DNA from: a bacterium
GTDB lineage: Bacteria > Elusimicrobiota > Elusimicrobia > Elusimicrobiales > UBA9959
DNA: 32,387 nucleotides
Assembly (NCBI GenBank): GCA_021789695.1
Contig: JAJYJH010000021.1
Location: 1-32,387 of the forward strand
Direction: 5' to 3'
Part shown: positions 21,638 to 30,600 of the stretch, piece after piece
How the letters are laid out: each line of letters starts with the position of its first letter
Position numbering within the stretch: position 1 is the stretch's first letter
Notes under the pieces: generated by a model
Told to the model about the DNA's origin: nothing
Databases searched by the model: none
Seen by the model: only the letters and a program-made list of their open reading frames with translations
Translations under genes and position numbers: made by a program

Positions 21638-24025
21638 TCAGGACCTCAGCTTCGCGCCGAAATTCCTGGCCATCCTGTCCAGGATAGCGGCCATGTGGGC
21701 GCTCACGTCTGCGTCGTTCAGGGTCTTCTCCATAGAGGAAAACGTGAAGCGTATCGTGAGGCTGCGGTGACCGGCCGGGATGTTCTTCCCCTTGTAGACG
21801 TCCATCAGCCGGACCGAGGCCAGGTCCTGCACTCCGGAGAAAGAGCGCTCAAGTTCGCCCCATTCGTGCCGCTCCTCCAACACTACGGAGAGGTCGCGCC
21901 AGTTGTGCGGGAACGGGGAGACAGGCTTTATCCGGGCCACCCTCTGCCAGAACTCGGCCTTACCAGCCGCGGCCAGCGCGCCGAGAGGGACCTCGAAGCA
22001 GAGTATATCCCCGTCCTTAAGGTCGCAGGCCGAGGCCACAGCCGGAGCGAGATTGCCCAGATAGCCGGCGGAGGCCCCCCCGAGCTTCATCTCCAGGCAG
22101 CGGCCCGGCTGGAAATAGGGCGGCGCCTTCTGCGGCTTCTCGTAGCGGAAGCCTCCCTTGCCGGCGAAGAGGCGGGTAGTCACGCCCTTTAGCTGATAGA
22201 AGTCCGACGCAGTCCCGCCGCCGACCCAGGAACCTCCCTCCGGCAGCGGGCCGTACATCAGGCCTGCGCAGAGGACGGCCTCCGCCCTGCCGCCGTCCTT
22301 GCGGGAGTAGGCGGTGCCAGTCTCGAAGAGCAACGCCGTCTCGCGGCCGCGGTTAAGGTTGTAGCGCAGCGTTTTCAGAAGACCCGGCAGCAGCGACGGC
22401 CGCAGGTACTGGTAGTCCGAGGAGAGGGGGTTCTTAACCTCCAGCGCGGCCTCCGGGGCCAGCCCGCAGGCCCTCAGTTCCCTGACCGAGACGAAATCGT
22501 AATTAAAGACCTCGCTGAAGCCAAGCGCCGCCAGCGAAGCCTTTAGTTCGGAGGCGGCCGTCCACTGCGGGGTAGGCGCGGAAGGGAGCATCGGCATGGC
22601 GGAGACCGATGGTATCACGTCGTAGCCGACGTAGCGGGCGACCTCCTCCGCCACATCGCAGACCCCCTCGATGTCCTGGCGGTAGGAGGGCGGGACGAAG
22701 TTCCACGGCCTGGAATCCTTCAGGTCCGGCTGGAAAGCCCTAAGGCAGGCCGCTATCTCCCCGTCGGCTATGCCGGTGCCGAGTATGGAATTTATCTGCG
22801 CCGGCCCTACCGCTATTTCCGCCGGCTGGTACTTCACCGGGTAGTTGTCAGTGAACTGCTCCGCCGCGGCGCCCGTGGCGGCTTCCAGTATAAGGCCGGC
22901 CAGCCTGCGAGCGGCCTTCACCGGCAGCTCCGGGTCGGTACCTCGCTCGAAGCGGTAGGACGACTCGCTTTTGATGCCGCTGGTCCTGGAGGCCAGCCGC
23001 ACCGTGGGAGGATCGAACCGCGCCGACTCTATCAGTACGGCGTCGGTCTCGTCCGAGACGGAAGGATCCAGGCCGCCCATCACGCCGGCCAGAGCGACCG
23101 GCCTGGAGGAGTCTGCGATGACCATCATGCCCGGATCCAGTTTCAGGTCCTTGCCGTCCAGGGTCTTTAGCATCTCCCCGGGCAGGGCGCGGCGGACTAC
23201 AATCTTGGAGCCGGAAAGTTTCGCTATGTCGAAACAGTGCGTGGGCTGGCCCAGCTCGTACATCACGTAATTGGAGCCGTCTATCAGGATGTTGCCCTTC
23301 GGATTGGAGCCTATCGCGCGCAGGCGGGAGGCCATCCACTCGGGGGTCCTGGCGCCTTTAACGCCCTTTAGCACCGCGGCTACGTACCTGGGACACATCT
23401 CCGGCACCTTTATCTCCACCGGCACGACCGCCCCGCGAGCCTCCGTCTTTGCGACCGATGGCTCCCTTAGCTTGAGGCCGTAGAAAACGGAAAGTTCGCG
23501 CGCCAGCGCGTAGTGCGAAAGACAGTGGGCCTGATTAGGCAGCACTTCCAGCTCAAGCACGTAATCGGCCCTGGGAAAAAGCGTCGCCGCGTCCGCGCCG
23601 ACCGCCGCCGCCTCAGGGAGTACCAGGATGCCGGAATTATCGTAGCCTTCCAGGCCCAGTTCCTCGGCGGAGCAAATCATCCCCTCGGACTCCACGCCGC
23701 GGATCTTGGCCTTTTTCAACTCCCCTTCCACGAGCTTCGCCCCCACCTTCGCGAAAAGTATCTTCTGGCCCACGGCTATGTTCCTGGCGCCGCAGACCAC
23801 GCGCATCACGTTCGTCCCGTCGTTGACTTCCACCAGCGAGAGCTTGTCCGCGTTCGGGTGCCTGTCTATCTTCTCTATCCGCCCCACGCAGACACCCGAG
23901 AACGACGCGCCGCTCTTGTGCATTTCCTCGATTTTCAAGCCGATGCGGTTGAGCTTGGCCGCGACGTCCTCCGCGGACGGCGGGTTTTCGATAAAATCAC
24001 AAAGCCAGGAGTATAGAACCTTCAT
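21638..24025 (-). CDS. pheT: phenylalanine--tRNA ligase beta subunit
   Basis: 795 aa, normal length. I chose the ATG at 24025 because MKVLYSWLCDFIENPPSAEDVAAKL is the typical PheT N-terminus. Domains in order: the EMAP-like tRNA-binding domain (about 40-150; GRIEKIDRHPNADKLSLVEV), B3/B4 editing domain (about 200-380; YVMYELGQPTHCFD), B5 (about 400-470), the catalytic-like core (LRPSLLPGLLKTLRYN) and the C-terminal FDX-ACB anticodon-binding domain (about 700-795; SPFPHNWRDLSVVL). It forms the alpha2-beta2 cytoplasmic enzyme that charges tRNA-Phe. It lies 52 nt after pheS; no strong Shine-Dalgarno was seen. Confidence 0.97.
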   Translation of the reverse strand: MKVLYSWLCDFIENPPSAEDVAAKLNRIGLKIEEMHKSGASFSGVCVGRIEKIDRHPNADKLSLVEVNDGTNVMRVVCGARNIAVGQKILFAKVGAKLVEGELKKAKIRGVESEGMICSAEELGLEGYDNSGILVLPEAAAVGADAATLFPRADYVLELEVLPNQAHCLSHYALARELSVFYGLKLREPSVAKTEARGAVVPVEIKVPEMCPRYVAAVLKGVKGARTPEWMASRLRAIGSNPKGNILIDGSNYVMYELGQPTHCFDIAKLSGSKIVVRRALPGEMLKTLDGKDLKLDPGMMVIADSSRPVALAGVMGGLDPSVSDETDAVLIESARFDPPTVRLASRTSGIKSESSYRFERGTDPELPVKAARRLAGLILEAATGAAAEQFTDNYPVKYQPAEIAVGPAQINSILGTGIADGEIAACLRAFQPDLKDSRPWNFVPPSYRQDIEGVCDVAEEVARYVGYDVIPSVSAMPMLPSAPTPQWTAASELKASLAALGFSEVFNYDFVSVRELRACGLAPEAALEVKNPLSSDYQYLRPSLLPGLLKTLRYNLNRGRETALLFETGTAYSRKDGGRAEAVLCAGLMYGPLPEGGSWVGGGTASDFYQLKGVTTRLFAGKGGFRYEKPQKAPPYFQPGRCLEMKLGGASAGYLGNLAPAVASACDLKDGDILCFEVPLGALAAAGKAEFWQRVARIKPVSPFPHNWRDLSVVLEERHEWGELERSFSGVQDLASVRLMDVYKGKNIPAGHRSLTIRFTFSSMEKTLNDADVSAHMAAILDRMARNFGAKLRS

Positions 24026-24077
24026 AACTTTAAATTCCCTGAATAAAACGCCTGATCCCGCCGGCGGGGCCAAGCCC

Positions 24078-25127
24078 TTACTGCACTTGCTTTAGGACGC
24101 GGAGGTCGTTCTCGTATAGCATGCGCATATCGTGGATGCCGAACAGCAGCATCGCAAAGCGCTCTATGCCCGCGCCGAACGCGAACCCGCTCCACTTGGC
24201 GGGGTCGTACCTGCAGGCCTTCAGCACGTTAGGGTGCACAAGCCCGGCGCCCATCATCTCCAGCCAACCCGTGCCCTTGCAGACGTGGCAGCGGCCCGCG
24301 CCGGACTTGCAGAAAATACAGCTCATGTCCACCTCGGCGCCCGGCTCCACGAACGGGAAGTACGACGGGTTAAAGCGCGTCTTCACGCCCGTGCCGAAGA
24401 GGTCCTTCATGAACGTGTCCACCGTCCACTTCAGGTCCGCCATGCTCACGCCCTTGTCCACGTAGAGGCCCTCTATCTGATGGAACGTGAACGAGTGGCT
24501 GGCGTCCACGGCCTCCGAGCGGAACACGCGGCCGGTGTGAAACACGCGTATCGGCGGCTCCTGCTTCTCCATCGACCGGATCTGCACCGGCGAGGTGTGC
24601 GTGCGCAGCAGCATATCCTTGCCGGCGGCGTCCTTGGCGTCCACGTAGAACGTGTCCTGCATATCGCGCGCCGGGTGGAAAGGCGGGAAGTTCAGCGCCT
24701 CGAAATTATGGTAGTCGTCCTCCACCAGCGGCCCGTCGGACATCGTGAAACCCAGCTTCAGGAAGCCTTCGGCCAGGCGGTTCATCGTGATGGTCAGCGG
24801 GTGCAGGCTGCCCTTGGGACAGGGCAGGCCGGGAAGCGTCAGGTCTATCCCGGAAGCGGCTGGGCCGGCCGCACGGCCGGCCGCCGCTTTCAGCTCGGAT
24901 AGCCTGGCCTCCATCTCGGCCTTGGCAGAGTTTCCGAGCGCGCCCAGGGCCTTGCGCTCCTCCAGCGGGATGTCTTTAAGGTCCCTCAGCAGCAGCGCCA
25001 GTTCACCCTTGCGCCCCAGAAAGCGCAATTCCAGCGCCTCCGGGTTCTCGGCGGATCTATTCGTTATAGAAACGGAGAAACTGTCCCGTATTGCGGACAG
25101 TTTCTCCTTCCATTCCGTGGCGTTCAC
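24078..25127 (-). CDS. pheS: phenylalanine--tRNA ligase alpha subunit
   Basis: 349 aa. The start is a GTG at 25127, preceded by AAGGA at 9-nt spacing. An N-terminal coiled coil (about 1-85; LGRKGELALLLRDLKDIP) is followed by the class II synthetase core: motif 2 around FRSEAVDASHSFTFHQIEGLYVD and motif 3 GFAFGAGIERFAMLLFGI. A CIFCKSGAGRCHVCKGTGW segment has four Cys able to bind zinc, seen in a subset of PheS. It is the catalytic subunit, preceding pheT in the infC-rpmI-rplT-pheS-pheT operon. Confidence 0.97.
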   Translation of the reverse strand: MNATEWKEKLSAIRDSFSVSITNRSAENPEALELRFLGRKGELALLLRDLKDIPLEERKALGALGNSAKAEMEARLSELKAAAGRAAGPAASGIDLTLPGLPCPKGSLHPLTITMNRLAEGFLKLGFTMSDGPLVEDDYHNFEALNFPPFHPARDMQDTFYVDAKDAAGKDMLLRTHTSPVQIRSMEKQEPPIRVFHTGRVFRSEAVDASHSFTFHQIEGLYVDKGVSMADLKWTVDTFMKDLFGTGVKTRFNPSYFPFVEPGAEVDMSCIFCKSGAGRCHVCKGTGWLEMMGAGLVHPNVLKACRYDPAKWSGFAFGAGIERFAMLLFGIHDMRMLYENDLRVLKQVQ

Positions 25128-25137
25128 GGAGCGTTCC

Positions 25138-25503
25138 TTATTTCGCCGGGACGGCGGCGGCCTTCTTCGCTATTTCGGCAAGCTGCTTGAAAGACTGGGG
25201 ATCGCGGATGGCCATCTCCGACAGCATCTTGCGGTTCAGGGTGATGTTGGCCTTCTTCAGGCCGTCCATAAACCGGCTGTAGGACATACCTTCCTCGCGG
25301 GCGGCCGCGTTCAGGCGGATTATCCACAACTGGCGGATGTCGCCCTTCTTGTCGCGGCGGTGTATGTAGGCAGTGGTCAGGGACTTGTCCACCTGCTGCT
25401 TGGCCTGACGCAGGCGATTGCCCTTGTTGCCGTAGTAGCCCTTGGAGAGCTTTAAGATTTTCTTCTTGCGCTTGTTGCGCGCTACGCTGTATTTTATTCT
25501 CAT
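25138..25503 (-). CDS. rplT: 50S ribosomal protein L20
   Basis: 121 aa. The basic N-terminal extension and helices (ARNKRKKKILKLSKGYYG, RQLWIIRLNAAAREEGMSYSRFM) are diagnostic for L20, an early 23S rRNA-binding assembly protein. In other bacteria L20 represses its own operon by binding the leader mRNA. The gene lies 42 nt after rpmI and 10 nt before pheS. The C-terminus has a short Ala/Lys tail. Confidence 0.98.
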   Translation of the reverse strand: MRIKYSVARNKRKKKILKLSKGYYGNKGNRLRQAKQQVDKSLTTAYIHRRDKKGDIRQLWIIRLNAAAREEGMSYSRFMDGLKKANITLNRKMLSEMAIRDPQSFKQLAEIAKKAAAVPAK

Positions 25504-25545
25504 ATCGCTGCTCCGCGTCCGTGGGCCGCGGCTCCTCTGGTAGTA

Positions 25546-25749
25546 TTATTCGTAGGGCAGGTACTTTTTGAGAACGCGGCCCTCCGCGGAATTCTTTTCC
25601 TCCACCTTCGCGGTGCGCAGGGTGCGGCCCCGCTTGGCGGACATCGGGGTCAGCAGGTGGCGCAGACCGGCTTTCCGGTGCAGCCATTTGCCGGAAGAAG
25701 TTCTCTTGAATCTCTTCTTGGCGCCGCTGTGGGATTTCATTTTAGGCAT
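25546..25749 (-). CDS. rpmI: 50S ribosomal protein L35
   Basis: 67 aa. [21 protein letters not shown] is the classical L35 start, followed by [15 protein letters not shown] and a C-terminal KKYLPYE. It is a small basic protein of the large subunit, encoded between infC and rplT as in most bacteria. 55 nt of AT-rich spacer separates it from infC; I see no independent terminator there. Confidence 0.97.
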   Translation of the reverse strand: MPKMKSHSGAKKRFKRTSSGKWLHRKAGLRHLLTPMSAKRGRTLRTAKVEEKNSAEGRVLKKYLPYE

Positions 25750-25804
25750 AATTTTCTCGCTTTATCCTGTTTATTATATAACTTCTGCGGCCGGTTGGGA
25801 AGAC

Positions 25805-26392
25805 TCAGGCCCCTGGAGCGGCCGGCTTCGGGGCCGGGCCCGGCTGGTGCGGCGCGCCGGTCTGGTGCTGCTTGGCCGCGTGCGTCGGGGACAGCATGAT
25901 GCTCATGCGGTTGCCCATCAGCTGCGGCCTGCCCTCTATGATGCCGACTCCGGAGAGATTGTCCTTTATGGACATCAGGATCTCCTCGCCGAGATTGCGG
26001 TGCTGGTTCTCGCGTCCGCGGAACACCACGGTGACGCGCACCTTGTTGTGCTCCTTAAGGAATTCCTCGATATGCTTGACCTTCGTCTGCAGGTCGTGGC
26101 TGGCGATGCGCGGGTTCAGGCGTATCTCCTTGAGCTGGCCGGCCTTCTGTTTCTTGCGGTTCTCGCGGTCCTGCTTCTCCTTCTCGTAGAGGAACTTATT
26201 GAAGTCCATCACCTTGCAGACCGGCGGCTGGGCCTGCGGGGAGATCTCCACGAGGTCGAGGCCGGCGACGCGCGCCATGTTCTGGGCTTCTATGAGCGGC
26301 TTAATGCCTAGCATGGTCCCGTGCATGTCTATCAGGCGAACCTGCGGGGCCGTAATATAGCGGTTGATCCTTACTCTCTTGTCGTTGTACAA
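25805..26392 (-). CDS. infC: translation initiation factor IF-3
   Basis: 195 aa. The start is a TTG at 26392, fixed by a perfect AGGAGG 7 nt upstream and by the family N-terminus (Y.NDKRVRINRYITAPQVRLID). A rare start codon on infC is typical, because IF-3 selects against non-AUG starts and so represses itself. The N-domain and the C-domain (KEIRLNPRIASHDLQTKVKHIEEFLKEHNKVRVTVVFRGRE) are complete. The C-terminal about 20 residues are a Pro/Ala/Gln tail (HQTGAPHQPGPAPKPAAP). IF-3 binds the 30S subunit. First gene of the infC-rpmI-rplT-pheS-pheT-TSCPD operon. Confidence 0.97.
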   Translation of the reverse strand: MYNDKRVRINRYITAPQVRLIDMHGTMLGIKPLIEAQNMARVAGLDLVEISPQAQPPVCKVMDFNKFLYEKEKQDRENRKKQKAGQLKEIRLNPRIASHDLQTKVKHIEEFLKEHNKVRVTVVFRGRENQHRNLGEEILMSIKDNLSGVGIIEGRPQLMGNRMSIMLSPTHAAKQHQTGAPHQPGPAPKPAAPGA

Positions 26393-26399
26393 ACTATTC

Positions 26400-26405
26400 C
26401 CTCCT
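26400..26405 (-). promoter_or_regulatory. Shine-Dalgarno fixing the infC TTG start
   Basis: AGGAGG on the minus strand, 7 nt before TTG at 26392. A perfect site paired with a weak start codon is the arrangement expected for IF-3 autocontrol. Confidence 0.85.
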
Positions 26406-26415
26406 GTGACTTTAA

Positions 26416-26462
26416 GGCGGCTCCGCCGCCTGCGGGCTTACCGGCCCGAAATCAATATTCTA
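26416..26462 (-). promoter_or_regulatory. infC leader: candidate -10 box and hairpin
   Basis: TAGAAT at 26462-26457 is a candidate -10 (5 of 6 to consensus; a poor -35 lies 17 nt upstream). Between it and the start, GGCGGC (26430-26425) pairs with GCCGCC (26421-26416) across a 3-nt loop. There is no T-run, so this may be a leader structure for operon autoregulation rather than a terminator. Confidence 0.35.
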
Positions 26463-26476
26463 CATTTTTTCGGACG

Positions 26477-27226
26477 CTACAAGAACAGGTAATACAGCCG
26501 ATAGTAAACGATGCCTAAATACTCGTTTATCGCAAGCCGGGCGTCCAGATCCCTGCCGGGCAGCCAGTCGCTCATGAAGCGCGGCCCGCCAGACCGGCGC
26601 GCCACCGGGAAAGGCGTTATCGCCACGCCGCCCTCCTTTCTGAAGAGCAGCACGGCCCGGGGAATGTGATAAGCGGAGGTAAGGAGTATTATCCGTTTAA
26701 AACCATTCTCGCGGCAGAGCTTAACGGTGTATTCCGCGTTCTCGAACGTGTCTCGGGAGGATTTCTCCGCCAGCAATTTGTCCTGCGGCACCCCCAGCTC
26801 CCGCAGCCAGGCGGCGGCGGCCTCGGCCTCCGGCTCGGCCGAGAACGGGGCCCCGCCGGAGACGAGGATCGGGAGTTTGGTGTCTTTATAGAGCTTGAAG
26901 GCCGCAGCGGCGCGCTCCAGCGTGGCCGGCGCGAGGCGCTCCGAAGCCGAAAAAGGCCTGCCCCCTCCGCGGAAGCCTCCGCAGAGCAGCACTATGACAT
27001 CCCCATCCGGCCTGGCGGGGGTCGTATAAGCGTTCTCAAGGGGGGCTATTATGGCGTCGGAGAAGACCTTGGAGGTGCCAATCCAGACCAGCGCCGCAAG
27101 CAAAGCGCAGGCGGCGGCCCCGCCCCGCGATCTCCTGCGCAGGTACAAAGCCAGGCCGGCGAGAGTCGGGACCATTACCCCCGGAGGCAGGAGAAAGGCC
27201 TCTAGTACCTTCTTGAACCAGAACAT
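26477..27226 (-). CDS. ElyC/SanA/YdcF-family (DUF218) membrane protein
   Basis: 249 aa. Two N-terminal hydrophobic segments (about 10-28 and 36-53) anchor a DUF218 domain: DVIVLLCGG, then LPILVSGGAP, ELGVPQDKLLAEKSSRDTFENAEYT and IILLTSAYHIPRAVLLF, the conserved D..N....TS..H..R series. ElyC of E. coli, with the same two-segment architecture, acts in cell-envelope (lipid carrier and peptidoglycan) homeostasis; the biochemical activity of the family is not settled. The gene has its own upstream region (TATCAT at 27241-27236) and is followed by the infC leader. Confidence 0.85.
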   Translation of the reverse strand: MFWFKKVLEAFLLPPGVMVPTLAGLALYLRRRSRGGAAACALLAALVWIGTSKVFSDAIIAPLENAYTTPARPDGDVIVLLCGGFRGGGRPFSASERLAPATLERAAAAFKLYKDTKLPILVSGGAPFSAEPEAEAAAAWLRELGVPQDKLLAEKSSRDTFENAEYTVKLCRENGFKRIILLTSAYHIPRAVLLFRKEGGVAITPFPVARRSGGPRFMSDWLPGRDLDARLAINEYLGIVYYRLYYLFL

Positions 27227-27379
27227 GCAGCCTCTATGATACCAAAAACCCGGTCGCCTTTTGCCGGGATATTAGCGCCCCGCCCTCAATTCCGGGATGA
27301 CCTTCGGCCCTGTCCTGGCCGGCGCTTCCCGCCTTTCCGACGGGACACGGCCGGAGTTTTATTTACAGCGCACCCCTAC

Positions 27380-27408
27380 AAAAAAATCCCCGCCGGAGCG
27401 GGGATTTT
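27380..27408 (-). terminator. rho-independent terminator of hppA (possibly bidirectional)
   Basis: A stem (ATCCCCGC/GCGGGGAT) with a 4-nt loop is flanked by A7 and T4 on the plus strand, so the minus strand ends in T7. It lies 20 nt after the hppA stop codon. The rest of the 202-nt gap 27227-27428 shows only the candidate promoter of the DUF218 gene. Confidence 0.88.
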
Positions 27409-27428
27409 CCGTAAGGCGCAGCGGCCCT

Positions 27429-29825
27429 TTATTTGTCGACCTGAATGCGCATGGCGTAGAAGGAGCGCCAGACGAAGATCACGCTTACGGCAAAGAAGCC
27501 AAGCGCCAGCATCTTATCCAGGTTCTCCGGCAAGGTGATCGCCAGTTCCAACGCCAGCAGGCCGAAGAGCGTAGTGAACTTGATAACCGGGTTCATCGCC
27601 ACCGAGGAGGTGTCCTTGAACGGATCGCCCACCGTGTCGCCCACCACGCACGCGTCGTGCAGCGGCGTCCCTTTCATGTTCAGCTCCGTCTCCACCAGTT
27701 TCTTTGCGTTGTCCCACGCGCCGCCGGCGTCCGCCATGAAGATGGCCTGGTACAGGCCAAAGATGGCGATGCTTATCAGGTAACCGATGAATAGGTAGTG
27801 GTTCGCGCAGGCGAAGGCCAGCGTGGCGAAGAATACCGCCAAGAAGATGTTGAACATACCTTTCTGCGCGTACTTCGTGCAGATTTCGACGACCTTCTTG
27901 GAGTCCGCCACCGAGGCCCTCTCCACGCCTTCCAGCTTGATATTCTTCTTGATAAATTCCACCGCGCGATAGGCGCCCGTGGTCACCGCCTGCGTTGAAG
28001 CGCCGGTGAACCAGAAGATCATTGCGCCGCCCGTTATCAGGCCGAGCAGGAACTTGGGGTTCATTATCGAGAGGCCTTCATAGATGCCGTCCGGCCCCAC
28101 GACACCGTACTTGGCCTTCAGCATCTGGATGATGGAGAAGATCAGCGTGGTGGCGCCCACGACGGCCGTGCCTATCAGCACCGGCTTGGCCGTGGCCTTG
28201 AACGTGTTGCCCGCGCCGTCATTTTCCTCTAGGAACATCTTGGCGCTCTTAAAGTCCGGCTCGAAGCCGAACTCCCGCTTGATCTCTTCCTTGATGTTCG
28301 GGATTGCCTCTATCGTCGACAACTCGAACACCGACTGCGCGTTGTCCGTCACAGGGCCGTAAGAGTCCACCGCTATCGTCACCGGGCCCATGCCCAGGAA
28401 GCCGAAAGCCACCAGACCGAAGGCGAAGATGGCCGGGGCGTCCATCATGGCCGCCAGGCCGTGATTGGACACCATGTAGGCCACGCCCATCAGGCCGACG
28501 ATGACCATCCCCATCCAGTAGGCGCTGAAATCGCCGGCCACCAGGCCGGAGAGGATGTTGAGGGAAGCGCCGCCTTCCTTGGAAGCCGTCACCACCTCGC
28601 GCACATGGGCGGAGTTCGTGGAAGTGAACACCTTCACCAGCTCCGGTATCAGCGCGCCCGCGACGGTGCCGCAGGTGATAATCGTGGAGAGCTTCCACCA
28701 TAGCGTCGGGTCGCCGGCCAGGTTCGGGACCACCAGCCAGCTCGCCAGGTAGGTCATGCCTATGGAAACAAACGAGGTCAGCCACACCAGCATGGTCAGC
28801 GGGTGTTCGAAGTTGAATTTTCTGGACTCGGCGTACATGGAACGCGAGATCAGTCCGTTTATCCAATAGGACAGCGCGCTGGTAACGATCATCCCTATCC
28901 GCATCACGAAGATCCACACCAGCAACTGCACCTGCGCCGTAGCGTTCGGCACGGCCAGCAGGATGAAAGTAATCAGCGCAACGCCGGTCACGCCGTACGT
29001 CTCAAAGCCGTCGGCCGTAGGACCTACGGAGTCGCCGGCGTTGTCGCCGGTGCAGTCAGCAATCACGCCCGGGTTCCTTGCGTCGTCCTCCTTGATTTTG
29101 AAGACAATCTTCATCAGGTCGGAGCCGATGTCGGCTATCTTGGTGAAGATGCCGCCGGCGATGCGCAGCGCGGCCGCGCCCAGCGATTCGCCTATCGCAA
29201 AGCCGATGAAGCAGGGCCCCGCGTAGTCGCCTGGCACGAAGAGCAGGATGAAAAGCATCATGACCAGCTCCACGCAGATCAGCAGCATGCCGATGGACAT
29301 GCCGGCCTTCAGCGGTATAGCCATCGTCTGATATGGCAGGCCCTTAAGCCCGGCGAAGGCCGTGCGGGAGTTGGCGTACGTGTTAATGCGTATGCCGAAC
29401 CACGCCACCATGTAGGAGCCAAGCATGCCGATTATGGAAAACAAGACGATGACCGCTATCCTGGTGGCGTCCATAGAGCGGCTGAAGTACCACACCATGA
29501 TGGCGGCTATGAAGACCCACAGAATCGCCAGGAACTTGCCCTGGGTTATCAGGTAGGTCTTGCAGGTCTCGTAGATCAGCTCGGAGATGTCCTTCATGGA
29601 CTTGTGGACCGGTAACCTGGAGATCTGCATCGACTGCACCAGGCCGAACACCATGCCAAGCACGCAGACCAGCAGGCCCCAGAGCAGAAGGTGATGCCCG
29701 GAAATTCCGCCCAGGAACGGGACGGCGTTGAGATCCGGGATCTTCAGCTCTGCCTCACCGGCGAACACGGGAACCGCAGACATCAGCAGTGCCGCCGAGG
29801 CGGCTAGAGTTTTCAGTTTGCGCAT
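27429..29825 (-). CDS. hppA: membrane-bound proton-translocating pyrophosphatase (K+-independent type by motif)
   Basis: 798 aa, about 16 membrane segments. GAGGGG precedes the ATG and the N-terminus is signal-peptide-like. Substrate and metal sites are visible: DIGSDLMK (the DVGADLVGK motif), DDARNPGVIADCTGDNAGD, a second cluster VDSYGPVTDNAQ, and near the C-terminus MADAGGAWDNAKK and HDACVVGDTVGDPFKDTSS. It hydrolyses cytoplasmic PPi and pumps cations across the inner membrane. The GNTFKAT segment has Lys where K+-dependent enzymes have Ala (GNTTAA), pointing to K+-independence and hence H+ rather than Na+ transport. The motif wording differs from the common bacterial form (SVGPTADGFETYG for a VAGMGADLFESY-like stretch), so this is a divergent subfamily. 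It has terminators on both sides and is monocistronic. Confidence 0.95.
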   Translation of the reverse strand: MRKLKTLAASAALLMSAVPVFAGEAELKIPDLNAVPFLGGISGHHLLLWGLLVCVLGMVFGLVQSMQISRLPVHKSMKDISELIYETCKTYLITQGKFLAILWVFIAAIMVWYFSRSMDATRIAVIVLFSIIGMLGSYMVAWFGIRINTYANSRTAFAGLKGLPYQTMAIPLKAGMSIGMLLICVELVMMLFILLFVPGDYAGPCFIGFAIGESLGAAALRIAGGIFTKIADIGSDLMKIVFKIKEDDARNPGVIADCTGDNAGDSVGPTADGFETYGVTGVALITFILLAVPNATAQVQLLVWIFVMRIGMIVTSALSYWINGLISRSMYAESRKFNFEHPLTMLVWLTSFVSIGMTYLASWLVVPNLAGDPTLWWKLSTIITCGTVAGALIPELVKVFTSTNSAHVREVVTASKEGGASLNILSGLVAGDFSAYWMGMVIVGLMGVAYMVSNHGLAAMMDAPAIFAFGLVAFGFLGMGPVTIAVDSYGPVTDNAQSVFELSTIEAIPNIKEEIKREFGFEPDFKSAKMFLEENDGAGNTFKATAKPVLIGTAVVGATTLIFSIIQMLKAKYGVVGPDGIYEGLSIMNPKFLLGLITGGAMIFWFTGASTQAVTTGAYRAVEFIKKNIKLEGVERASVADSKKVVEICTKYAQKGMFNIFLAVFFATLAFACANHYLFIGYLISIAIFGLYQAIFMADAGGAWDNAKKLVETELNMKGTPLHDACVVGDTVGDPFKDTSSVAMNPVIKFTTLFGLLALELAITLPENLDKMLALGFFAVSVIFVWRSFYAMRIQVDK

Positions 29826-29848
29826 TTTTTCCCCTCTGGTTTTTATTT

Positions 29849-29874
29849 AAAAACCCGCCGGGGTCTCCGGCGGG
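29849..29874 (-). terminator. rho-independent terminator of the rplK-rplA operon
   Basis: CCCGCCGG and CCGGCGGG form a perfect 8-bp stem with a 5-nt loop, followed by TTTTTAAATAAAAA on the minus strand, 12 nt after the rplA stop. Confidence 0.9.
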
Positions 29875-29886
29875 TCCTTTTACGCC

Positions 29887-30576
29887 TTAAGCGGCGATTT
29901 TCTGCTCCACGGCCACGGGGATACCCGCCCCCATGGAAGACGACACGAACACGGACTGCATATAGACGCCTTTCGAAGCGGAAGGCTTCACCTTCAGCAC
30001 GGCGTCAATGACGGCCTGCACGTTCTCGGCCAGCTTCTCCTCAGGAAAGGAAACCTTGCCGGCTATCGCGTGCACGATGCCCTGCGGGTCGGCCTTGAAC
30101 TCGATGCGGCCGGCCTTGAGCTCCTTGACGGCCTTGGCGATGTCAAAGGTCACGGTGCCGCTCTTCGGGTTGGGCATCAGGCCCTTGGGCCCCAGCGTCT
30201 TGCCCAATTTGGCGGCGTCCTTCATCATGTCGGGGGTCACGACCAGCACTTCGAAGTCCATGAACCCGCCGAAGATCTTGTCTATCAGGTCCTGCCCGCC
30301 AAACACGTCGGCGCCGGCGGTCTCGGCTTCCTTCGCCTTCTCGCCCTTGGCGATGACGGCTATCTTCTTGGTCTTGCCGGTGCCGTGAGGCAGCGCCACG
30401 GTGCTGCGCACCTGCTGGTCGGACTGCTTCACGTCGATGCCCAACTTCAGATGCACTTCGACGGTCTCGTCGAACTTGGCGTTGGCGTTCTTCTTGACGA
30501 GCGCCACGGTCTCCTTGACACTGTACTGCCTTGAAAGGTCAAGACCTTTCTTTATGTTCGCTATTCTTTTTCCCAT
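29887..30576 (-). CDS. rplA: 50S ribosomal protein L1
   Basis: 229 aa. Two adjacent ATGs occur (30579 and 30576); I prefer the second because GGAG then sits 5 nt upstream. [47 protein letters not shown] is the typical L1 start, [17 protein letters not shown] the conserved L1 signature, and [20 protein letters not shown] follows. L1 binds the L1 stalk of 23S rRNA and in many bacteria represses the rplKA operon. It is followed by a terminator, not by rplJ-rplL. Confidence 0.97.
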   Translation of the reverse strand: MGKRIANIKKGLDLSRQYSVKETVALVKKNANAKFDETVEVHLKLGIDVKQSDQQVRSTVALPHGTGKTKKIAVIAKGEKAKEAETAGADVFGGQDLIDKIFGGFMDFEVLVVTPDMMKDAAKLGKTLGPKGLMPNPKSGTVTFDIAKAVKELKAGRIEFKADPQGIVHAIAGKVSFPEEKLAENVQAVIDAVLKVKPSASKGVYMQSVFVSSSMGAGIPVAVEQKIAA

Positions 30577-30600
30577 CATTTCTCCTCGAGGTGCGAGCGC

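Noticed and set aside
21224-22192. Plus-strand 322-codon frame across the intron-like element and pheT end
   Set aside because: It runs antisense to pheT, the TSCPD gene and the intron-like RNA, with no protein motif.
24026-24077. Terminator between pheS and pheT
   Set aside because: A CCCGCC/GGCGGG palindrome is present but has no T-run, and both genes are expected in one operon.
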